Below are positions 26,138 to 33,373 of a stretch of DNA of 64,000 nt, piece after piece (position 1 is the stretch's first letter; each line of letters begins with the position of its first letter). The notes under the pieces were generated by a model. It was not told the origin of the DNA, made no database searches, and was given only the letters and a program-made list of their open reading frames with translations. Position numbers and translations under genes: made by a program. Source of the DNA: Floridanema aerugineum (lineage in GTDB: Bacteria > Cyanobacteriota > Cyanobacteriia > Cyanobacteriales > Aerosakkonemataceae); NCBI RefSeq assembly GCF_041929345.1, contig NZ_JBHFNQ010000217.1, forward strand, positions 1 through 64,000, read 5' to 3'.

Positions 26138-27424
26138 ATGACCTCGATTTTGCTCAAGTCTCCTCCTCTTAATGCCCCCACTGTATATCAGTTACCTAAT
26201 GGGCTAACGATCGTTGCCGAACAAATGCCGATCGAAGCTGTAAATTTGAGTATCTGGTTAAATGTTGGTTCTGCGGTAGAGTCAGATCAAATTAATGGCA
26301 TGGCTCACTTTTTAGAACACATGGTTTTTAAGGGAACCGAAAATTTAGCCAGTGGCGAATTTGAGCGTTTAGTTGAAGAGAGAGGTGCTGTCACTAACGC
26401 TGCTACCAGTCAGGATTATACTCAGTTTTACATGACAACTGCGCCCAAAGATTTTGCAGATTTAGCACCTTTACAAATTGATGTGGTGTTGAATCCTAGT
26501 ATTCCTGATGAAGCATTTGAGCGAGAAAGATTGGTAGTTTTAGAAGAAATTCGCCGTGCAGAAGATAACCCGCGTCGGCGTACTTATCAGAGATCGATCG
26601 AAACAGCTTTCAATCAATTACCTTACCGTCGTCCAGTATTAGGGCCAACATCAGTGATCGAATCTCTCACACCGCAACAAATGCGAGATTTTCACTTTGG
26701 TTGGTATCAACCTCAGTCAATCACAGCGGCAGTGGTGGGTAATTTACCAGTAGAACAATTAATCGAAATTGTTGTCGAAGGTTTTACTAAAACTCGCTCA
26801 AACTTAAGTTCTATTCCTGAGAGTTTTGCTAGCCCTAAATGGCAACCGGAAGCACCTTTTACGGAAGTTGTGAGACGGGAATATGTGGATGAAAGTTTAC
26901 AGCAAGCCAGATTAATTATGATGTGGCGAGTACCGGGAATGACGCAATTAGCCCAAACTTATCCAATAGATGTTTTGGCAGCAATTTTAGGACAAGGACG
27001 TAGTTCTAGATTAGTGCGAGATTTGCGGGAAGAGAAACATTTGGTAACGCAGATTTCTGCGAGCAATTTAACTCACAGTTTACAAGGAATTTTTCAAATT
27101 TCAGCTAATTTACCAGTGGAAAATATAGAAGCGGCGGAATTAGCGATCGCAGAACATATTCGCAAATTACAAAAAGAACCTGTAACTCAAGCCGAAATTT
27201 CTCGCGTGCGAACTCAAGTAGCAAATCGATTTGTGTTTGCTTCTGAAACTCCGAGCGATCGGGCTGGAATGTATGGTTACTATCAATCAATGGTCAAAGA
27301 TTTAGCTCCAATGCTGAATTATCCAGCCAGAATTCAAGCAGTTGATGAGGAAGAATTGCAATTTACTGCTAACAGTTTTCTATCTCCAGAAGCTTATGGA
27401 ATAGTAATAGTTAAACCGGAATAA
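26138..27424 (+). CDS. M16 family zinc metallopeptidase
   Basis: This protein of about 428 residues is a single-unit M16B peptidase (processing-peptidase/PqqF-like). The inverted zinc motif is intact: HFLEH at about residues 57-61 (in GMAHFLEHMVFKGT), with the downstream glutamate region LEEIRRAEDNPRRR. I prefer the ATG at 26138 over the in-frame TTG directly before it. The second, usually inactive domain (from about residue 215) is present, so the length is normal. No partner peptidase gene is adjacent. Likely roles are processing or clearing of small peptides; the substrate is unknown. Confidence 0.92.
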   Translation: MTSILLKSPPLNAPTVYQLPNGLTIVAEQMPIEAVNLSIWLNVGSAVESDQINGMAHFLEHMVFKGTENLASGEFERLVEERGAVTNAATSQDYTQFYMTTAPKDFADLAPLQIDVVLNPSIPDEAFERERLVVLEEIRRAEDNPRRRTYQRSIETAFNQLPYRRPVLGPTSVIESLTPQQMRDFHFGWYQPQSITAAVVGNLPVEQLIEIVVEGFTKTRSNLSSIPESFASPKWQPEAPFTEVVRREYVDESLQQARLIMMWRVPGMTQLAQTYPIDVLAAILGQGRSSRLVRDLREEKHLVTQISASNLTHSLQGIFQISANLPVENIEAAELAIAEHIRKLQKEPVTQAEISRVRTQVANRFVFASETPSDRAGMYGYYQSMVKDLAPMLNYPARIQAVDEEELQFTANSFLSPEAYGIVIVKPE

Positions 27425-27439
27425 AGGGGATTGGGGGAG

Positions 27440-27469
27440 TTTTGAGTTTTGAGTTTTAAGTTTTAAGTT
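27440..27469. repeat. Heptamer array TTTTGAG/TTTTAAG
   Basis: Two TTTTGAG and two TTTTAAG units follow each other just downstream of the M16 gene, the same array type as upstream of tatD and between rpoC1 and rpoC2. Confidence 0.7.
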
Positions 27470-27562
27470 AGGGAAAGAGTTTTGAGGTTTGAATTTTACT
27501 CCCCCTAGAGTTCCGAGAATTCCTGTGCATTGTAATGAGCGTGAAATAAATATTCTTTAGTT

Positions 27563-28453
27563 ATGTGGACTGCAATTTCTGAACATATTAGCGAAGTAAC
27601 AGGCGAGAAATTTGTCATAGAAAACCGCCGTTCTGTGGGTGGTGGTTGTATTAATCAAGGGTATGCGATCGGGAATAGCGATCGCACTTATTTTGTCAAA
27701 CTAAACCAAGCTGACCAAGTTGATATGTTTGCTGCGGAAGCTTTGGGATTAAAAGAAATGTGGTCAACTAAAACTATTCGAGTACCGCAACCAATTTGTT
27801 ACGGTACAACTAATAATTCAGCTTACATCGTGCAAGAATATTTAGAATTAGGGCGCAGTGGTGGAAATAATGCTTGGCAAGAAATGGGGCGAAAATTAGC
27901 AGCAATGCACTTGAGATCCCCGACTTCTCTAAGAAGTCGGGGATCTGGTTTTGGTTGGGAGAGAAATAATACCATTGGTTCTACACCACAAATTAACACT
28001 TGGACATCAGATTGGGTAGAGTTTTTTGCCCAACATCGCATTGGTTATCAATTGAAATTAGCTAAACGCCGAGGAGGGCAATTTAGCCAAGGAGAAAGTT
28101 TAATTAAAGCGATTCCTAAATTATTAGCAAATCATCATCCCCAACCATCTTTAGTGCATGGGGATTTATGGTCAGGAAATGCTTCTGTTACAGCAGCAGG
28201 TGAACCTGTGATTTTTGATCCGGCGACTTATTATGGCGATCGCGAAGTCGATATCGCCATGACCGAATTATTCGGCAGATTTCCTGCTAGTTTTTATCAT
28301 GGTTATAACGAAGTTTGGCCTTTAGATTCCGGCTATGAATTACGCCAAACTTTATACAATCTCTACCACATTATTAATCACTTTAATTTGTTCGGTGGTA
28401 GTTACGAATCCCAAGCAAATCGCATGATTAGTCAATTATTAAGTAAAGTTTAG
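27563..28453 (+). CDS. Fructosamine kinase family protein
   Basis: This 296-residue protein belongs to the fructosamine-3-kinase/ketosamine kinase family (APH-like fold), which phosphorylates sugar adducts on proteins so that they fall off (deglycation). The N-terminal ATP-binding part includes VGGGCINQGYAI and FVKLNQ. The catalytic loop LVHGDLWSGN (H199, D201) and the metal-binding IFDPATYYGDREVDIAM are intact. Residues 118-128 (RSPTSLRSRGS) are encoded exactly by a 33-bp inverted repeat of a family also found after htrA. They sit between the AAMH helix and the conserved GFGWERNNTIGS segment, which in homologs are closer together. The active site is complete, so the enzyme is probably functional. 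Confidence 0.9.
   Translation: MWTAISEHISEVTGEKFVIENRRSVGGGCINQGYAIGNSDRTYFVKLNQADQVDMFAAEALGLKEMWSTKTIRVPQPICYGTTNNSAYIVQEYLELGRSGGNNAWQEMGRKLAAMHLRSPTSLRSRGSGFGWERNNTIGSTPQINTWTSDWVEFFAQHRIGYQLKLAKRRGGQFSQGESLIKAIPKLLANHHPQPSLVHGDLWSGNASVTAAGEPVIFDPATYYGDREVDIAMTELFGRFPASFYHGYNEVWPLDSGYELRQTLYNLYHIINHFNLFGGSYESQANRMISQLLSKV
27914..27946. repeat. 33-bp inverted repeat P3 inside the fructosamine kinase gene
   Basis: AGATCCCCGACTTCT (27914-27928) and its reverse complement (27932-27946) flank a 3-nt loop. The element fills exactly eleven codons. A related copy follows htrA at 5045-5082. Confidence 0.9.
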
Positions 28454-28722
28454 AAGAATGACTTCAGGGCAGAAGGCAAAAGGCAGAACTCAGATCTTGC
28501 ACCTAGAGGCAGAGCCTCGGTTTTTCGTTCCCAGGTTGAACCTGGGAACGAGATGGAAAGACTTCAGGGCAGAAGGCAAAAGGCAGAACTCAGATCTTGC
28601 ACCTAGAGGCAGAGCCTCGGTTTTTCGTTCCCAGGTTGAACCTGGGAACGAGATGAAAGGAGGTTCTACCTCACAGGATGCAAGATCGTTCCCCTTATCC
28701 CTGTACCCGGAGCCTTTCCTCA
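28454..28722. repeat. Tandem 100-bp duplication with nested hairpins (family P4)
   Basis: A 100-bp unit starting at 28460 is repeated from 28560 with near-complete identity until about 28655. Each unit contains GAGGC-AGA-GCCTC and the strong hairpin CGTTCCCAGGTT-G-AACCTGGGAACG (28526-28550 and 28626-28650). A further small hairpin GAGGT-TCT-ACCTC follows at 28661-28673. The hairpins separate the convergent kinase and hetZ-like genes. A reading frame across the repeats is not credible. Confidence 0.85.
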
Positions 28723-30021
28723 CTATGAAACTGCTAAAGGCAAAAGGGAATTATCAGAAATGTTCCTAACTTTTGTGGAATTTTTAACGGAACGGAGATT
28801 AGATTTTTTGCCTGGTAATTTTTGACCGTCCCAGTTACGATATTTCCAGGCGAGTTCTAAGAGATCCATCCATTGCTTTTGTACCTGTTTGAGAGAACAT
28901 TCTAAATCTTTGGCAATTTCCTCATCAAATTTGTTGACTTTTTTGAGTTGCAACAATTTCTCAAGATCGGGCGAAAGATGTTTTGAAAATTCTTCCCATT
29001 GTTGAGAGGACATTCCCAATTTTTGATCTAAGTCTGCGCCTAACCACTGATGGACTAGTTTCCAGTGGGATGCACGGGCGAACTTATCCACATGATACTT
29101 AAAGCGTTGTTGTAGATAATCTCGTTCGCGAGGAGTTAATTTGAGAATCTCGTCAATATCTGGAGCAGAATAGTCTTGGAGTTTTAAGACTAGGTAGTTT
29201 ACACAGTCCGTTTGACCTTGAGATTCTAAATAGTCTAGGAGTTCTGTGATGATTCGATCGCGCAACATCCCCTCAGTAGGATCGACTGTTTCCATCATCA
29301 TTTGCGATCGCACTTGCTGCATTGTAGAAGCAGACCAACCACTTTGTTGATCGTACTCTCCTTTGGGAGTTTCTACCGCTTGTTCAATATCAACAGAAGT
29401 TTCCGCAGGTTGACGTTTGACAAAAGCCTGCACCCGCAACACAATCAATTGTTGACTGGTACCATTTGGTAAGGTAATGCGGCGCTTGGCATAATTTTCT
29501 GTAAACGCCAAATACTCTGCTAACTCTAGCTTGGTGCGGAGTTGAAAATTGGGTAACTCGTATTCCCGACGAAAAGCAGCAAGCGAAGCAGCGTAAAACT
29601 CTTGCAAAAAATCGTCAATCAGATTTTTCCGACCTTGGAAACCCAACTGAGATTGAGACGGCGCTACGTAACGATAAATCATAGCAGTTAAATTGCTATG
29701 CAGTTCAATACGTCCCTGTTTTGGGCCTTTCTGGTGGTAAGACAAGCACTTGTGTAATCTATTACGTCCCAATATCAGTTGCCAAGTGTAAACTTCTCCA
29801 GAAGTTTGGATGCGAGCACTTTTGTAGCACATCCGTTCTACTTCTGTGGCAATTCTGGTTGCAACTCCGAGTACACTTTGGGAGTTGTAACCAACTTTTT
29901 GGGAAAGTTCATCAAGGAGAATTTCCTGTAAGTTTGACCCCGACTGTGGGAGTGAGAGTTCCGGACTATTGGTGTTAACGGCAGTAGTTACATTTGGAAT
30001 AGTATTAGCTTGAACCTGCAT
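28723..30021 (-). CDS. hetZ: HetZ-like regulator of cell differentiation
   Basis: This protein of 432 residues runs from the ATG at 30021. That start is preferred over 30057 because GAGGGG lies 7 nt before it. Segments such as IATEVERMCYKSARIQ, WQLILGRNRLHKCLSYH, RIELHSNLTAMIYRYV, ELAEYLAFTENYAKRRI and LTPRERDYLQQRFKYHV match my recollection of HetZ, a DNA-binding protein needed early in heterocyst development and also kept in filamentous species without heterocysts. A C-terminal HTH-like segment (FDEEIAKDLECSLKQVQKQW) supports a regulatory role. No patU, hetP or other het genes are in this window. It is divergent from a STAND ATPase across a repeat-rich control region. Confidence 0.75.
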   Translation of the reverse strand: MQVQANTIPNVTTAVNTNSPELSLPQSGSNLQEILLDELSQKVGYNSQSVLGVATRIATEVERMCYKSARIQTSGEVYTWQLILGRNRLHKCLSYHQKGPKQGRIELHSNLTAMIYRYVAPSQSQLGFQGRKNLIDDFLQEFYAASLAAFRREYELPNFQLRTKLELAEYLAFTENYAKRRITLPNGTSQQLIVLRVQAFVKRQPAETSVDIEQAVETPKGEYDQQSGWSASTMQQVRSQMMMETVDPTEGMLRDRIITELLDYLESQGQTDCVNYLVLKLQDYSAPDIDEILKLTPRERDYLQQRFKYHVDKFARASHWKLVHQWLGADLDQKLGMSSQQWEEFSKHLSPDLEKLLQLKKVNKFDEEIAKDLECSLKQVQKQWMDLLELAWKYRNWDGQKLPGKKSNLRSVKNSTKVRNISDNSLLPLAVS

Positions 30022-30717
30022 GGTATTGCCCCTCAGCATTAAAGTTACAAATTGCACTAAGATTTAGGGAAAATTAATTTGGGTGCGATCGCCCCTTTGT
30101 GTGATTTAACTTTTTAATCTGACTCAGATATTGACAGTAGGCACCAAAAATGAAAACTTTTACCAGGGAACTTCCCGGAGGACTACACTCACCTAACTTG
30201 GACACTTTTTTCGCCAATAAGTTTATATTTGCTTTACTTAAGGGAGAAAAATTTTTGTAGATTTTTCCAAGTCAACCACTGATTATTATCCTAACGAATA
30301 GCGAGTGATAAATTTAGCCATCTGTTGATTTCAACAATGGTTAATTACCTAATTCAATCCTTGATTTAATACTTATCTATTCTGGATTAGACATGGCAAT
30401 TAATTCAGCAAATGCCACCTATTGATTTAGTATTATCTGCCTGGATTATATGCCTATAATCCTTGTTATACCTGGATTACAAGCATTAAGGTTTTCGGCA
30501 ATGCTGTAATTTTTGGCAATCATTAAAATACAATCTCAACCGAGAAGATAATTTTTTATCCATATCTAGTAAAGTCCCGAAAACTGCGCTTCCACCTGAT
30601 AAATATAGTTTCGTAGAAATTCAAAGATTTGTCGATAAGGAAAAAGTAGGTAGTTTGCTTACCTCAGTTTAAGTAAGAAAAAAACAGAAAAGCTCAGGAA
30701 AGCTCAGGAGGTTTCAG
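30022..30717. promoter_or_regulatory. Divergent control region between hetZ-like and STAND ATPase genes
   Basis: These 696 bp hold no reading frame. Elements seen: the 15-mer GTAGGCACCAAAAAT (30137-30151), shared with the plmA upstream region; the octamer CTGGATTA at 30382, 30441 and 30472, the first two inside a longer imperfect direct repeat (TTGATTTA...TTATCT...CTGGATTA); the inverted repeat GGATTATA-TGCC-TATAATCC (30443-30462); and iterated AGCTCAGG / AGTCAGG units at about 30690-30750 that run over the start of the ATPase gene. These suggest a complex regulatory region, by inference only. Confidence 0.55.
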
Positions 30718-33219
30718 GTGATAGTAGGAAAAAGTCAGGAAAAGTCAGGTTATACTATGAATGAACCAGTAGGAATTAATCATAAATTAGCTCTCATGGA
30801 TGTAGAAGCAGCACTAAAAATTGTCGATCGAGCAGTGTTGGCTAAAAATAAAAGGCGTTTAAAGGACGTGGAAAGGCTAGTATTCAAGGGAGCTTGGTTA
30901 AGGCAAAGTTATGCTGAGATTGCCAAAGAATCTGGCTATACCTTGACCTACATCAGACAAGATATTGGTTCTAAGTTATGGAAACTGCTGAGTGAAGTTT
31001 TGGCAGAACCTGTCAGTAAGATAAACCTTCAGGCGGCGGTGGAACGGGAGTGGGAAAGGCAACGACAATGGAAACGGGAAATACCACCATTAGATGATGA
31101 ACCTGTAGATCCCGAACCGAAACCTATCCCAGTTCATAACCCCAATTTCATGGGACGAAACAGGGAAATTGCCGACATAAATGCTTTTGTCCAACAAGGG
31201 GCGAAAATTATTTTGGTTTATGGTAAGGGTGGCGTGGGTAAGTCTTTGTTGTCTTGGGAATATTTCACCACTCAGAATTTTGACCCAATTCTGGAAGTGT
31301 GGATGGCGAAAGAGGCAGAAATCATCACTACCAATGCCAAAAGTATAGTTGAGGAATGGCTAAGGCGACACTTTCAGGAGGAACCGAGAGAAGATTTTGG
31401 GGTGACGCTGGAGTTATTGCGGCAAAAGTTACGCGATCCAAATCGTCGGGTAGGAGTGTTGATTGATAATTTAGAACCTGCTTTAGATAAACATGGGAGA
31501 TTGATTCCTGCTCATCGAGACTATGTAGAATTATTCCGCGTGTTAGCCGATCCAGCCGGAAACTGTGTAACTTTAATTACCAGTCGGGAAAGACTTGGGG
31601 AATCTGCTGTCACTTTTCAGGATTATCGATTAGAAGGATTAAAATTATCGGTCTGGAAACAGTTTTTTATAAATCGGGGGATAGAGGTTCATTCTGATGT
31701 ATTGTCGGCGATGCACCAAGCTTATGGCGGAAATGCTAAAGCGATGCACATCTTGAGTGGTGTGATTCAAACTGATTGGTCAGGTGATATGGAAAGTTAC
31801 TGGCAAGCAAATCAGAAGAATTTGTTAATTGAGTCAGATTTACAAGATTTGGTTGTTAGTCAATTTAAGCGGTTGCAAGAAGTCGATCTAGATGCTTATA
31901 AGTTGCTTTGCCGTTTGGGATGTTTTCGTTATCAAGATGTACGTTCTCTACATCGGGATGCGATGATGTGTTTGCTTTGGGATATTCCAGAGTCGCAAAG
32001 GATTCGAGTTGTGAAGTCTTTGCGCGATCGATCTTTGGTAGAATTCCTCAAGGGAGAATATTGGTTACACCCAGTAATTCGTGCGGAAGCGAGGACAAGG
32101 CTTAAAGCCACTGAAGATTGGAAAACTGTCAATATAAAAGCCGCCGAATTTTGGACGCAAAGTGTAGAAACCGTAGATACTACAGAAGATGCAATCAAAG
32201 CTTTGGAAGCTTATTATCATTATATTGATATTGGAGAATTTGACTTAGCTTGCGAAGTACTTTTGAAAAAAAGAAAGTACAAATTAAATTATCAAGGAGA
32301 ACCAGAAGAACTAACTATTTCCTTTGGGAGATTAGGCTTAGTCCAACACATTCTTTCTGTAGTTCTGGCAATTACAGATAAACTTGATAATGACTATTAT
32401 TTAACCCTGCTTCCTGGTCATATCGGCGGATTTTACCAGCAAATGGGTGATATTCGGACTGCCATTGAATACTACCAAAAATGTATTTTAATGGCAAAAA
32501 AATATAGCGATTCTCTTGACAAAGACAATTTCGATCCTAAGATTAAACATGAACTAGAAAGATATAATATAGGCACTATATTTACAATTAGTTCTTGTAA
32601 AGAATCTCTCAGGGAAGTTGAAGCAGCAATTCAATCTTACGAAGAAGTTATTAGTTTAGCAGAAAATACAAATTGGCATATATTTGCCATATTGTCTCAG
32701 TTTAATATAGGTTTATTATATTCTTATAGCCAGTCAGAAGCTGAGCAACAGAAAGCTTTGGAATTACTAGAAAAAAGTTACCAAGCTTATCAGAAACTTC
32801 CAGAGATAATGCTGGGTTCATGGAGTCAAGTACACAGCTTTTTTGCTATGGGGATGATTAATACTAATCTAGGACGAAATGAACAAGCATTAACCATGTT
32901 TAACCGCGCCTTAACTTATGCAGAAGGCAGTAAGTATAAGCAAGTGCAGGGTCAAATAATCACTGGTTTAGCAATGGTGAGTCGCAATCAAGGTAAGTAT
33001 GAAGAAGCGTTAGAAAAGCATACAAGAGCGATCGACATTTTGCAAACAATAACAGCTAAAAAAGACCTAGCCGACGCTTACTATGAACTAGCCCGCACCT
33101 ATCAAAAAATCGGTGAAATTGAAAAGAGTAACAGAAACTTCCAAACAGCCATTCAAATTTATGAACAAATGGGCGCACCTAAACAAGTACAAAAAATCAA
33201 AAAGCAAGGGAAAATTTAG
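30718..33219 (+). CDS. STAND/NB-ARC-type ATPase with N-terminal HTH and C-terminal TPRs
   Basis: The protein has 833 residues. The N-terminal 100 residues (ALMDVEAALKIVDRAVL, QSYAEIAKESGYTLTYI) match the HTH domain found at the start of many cyanobacterial vWA-MoxR-associated and NB-ARC proteins. A STAND NTPase core follows: NPNFMGRNREI at 140, Walker A GKGGVGKS near 171, Walker B VGVLIDNLEPA near 250, and the sensor TLITSRERL. The C-terminal half has about seven TPR units. STAND proteins act as ligand-triggered switches in signalling, cell death or antiviral defence; nothing here fixes the role. The GTG at 30718 has a good AGGAGG 6 nt upstream; an in-frame ATG at 30757 is the alternative. 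It faces away from the hetZ-like gene. Confidence 0.85.
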   Translation: MIVGKSQEKSGYTMNEPVGINHKLALMDVEAALKIVDRAVLAKNKRRLKDVERLVFKGAWLRQSYAEIAKESGYTLTYIRQDIGSKLWKLLSEVLAEPVSKINLQAAVEREWERQRQWKREIPPLDDEPVDPEPKPIPVHNPNFMGRNREIADINAFVQQGAKIILVYGKGGVGKSLLSWEYFTTQNFDPILEVWMAKEAEIITTNAKSIVEEWLRRHFQEEPREDFGVTLELLRQKLRDPNRRVGVLIDNLEPALDKHGRLIPAHRDYVELFRVLADPAGNCVTLITSRERLGESAVTFQDYRLEGLKLSVWKQFFINRGIEVHSDVLSAMHQAYGGNAKAMHILSGVIQTDWSGDMESYWQANQKNLLIESDLQDLVVSQFKRLQEVDLDAYKLLCRLGCFRYQDVRSLHRDAMMCLLWDIPESQRIRVVKSLRDRSLVEFLKGEYWLHPVIRAEARTRLKATEDWKTVNIKAAEFWTQSVETVDTTEDAIKALEAYYHYIDIGEFDLACEVLLKKRKYKLNYQGEPEELTISFGRLGLVQHILSVVLAITDKLDNDYYLTLLPGHIGGFYQQMGDIRTAIEYYQKCILMAKKYSDSLDKDNFDPKIKHELERYNIGTIFTISSCKESLREVEAAIQSYEEVISLAENTNWHIFAILSQFNIGLLYSYSQSEAEQQKALELLEKSYQAYQKLPEIMLGSWSQVHSFFAMGMINTNLGRNEQALTMFNRALTYAEGSKYKQVQGQIITGLAMVSRNQGKYEEALEKHTRAIDILQTITAKKDLADAYYELARTYQKIGEIEKSNRNFQTAIQIYEQMGAPKQVQKIKKQGKI

Positions 33220-33272
33220 CACTAACATCCCATTGAACATCAAAAACCCGCCAAAAAATTGATTTTATTCTT

Positions 33273-33321
33273 CGTTCCCAGGTTCAACCTGGGAACGAGT
33301 ATCTGGGAGGTTCCACCTCCC
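33273..33321. terminator. Two hairpins of family P4 after the ATPase gene
   Basis: CGTTCCCAGGTT-C-AACCTGGGAACG (33273-33297) is followed by GGGAGGT-TCC-ACCTCCC (33305-33321). It is the same composite element as at 28526-28673, here between convergent genes where it can end both transcripts. Confidence 0.65.
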
Positions 33322-33373
33322 CTCGTGCAAGATTTGAGTGTAAGACAACTTTTTCCCCACCCTACAGTAATAA

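Noticed and set aside
28460..28657. CRISPR array
   Set aside because: There are only two units, adjacent and without unique spacers between short repeats; it is a simple tandem duplication.
28458..28769. Open frame of about 103 codons across the duplicated repeats
   Set aside because: The frame exists only because a hairpin-rich repeat is duplicated; the translation repeats itself and has no homology I recognise.
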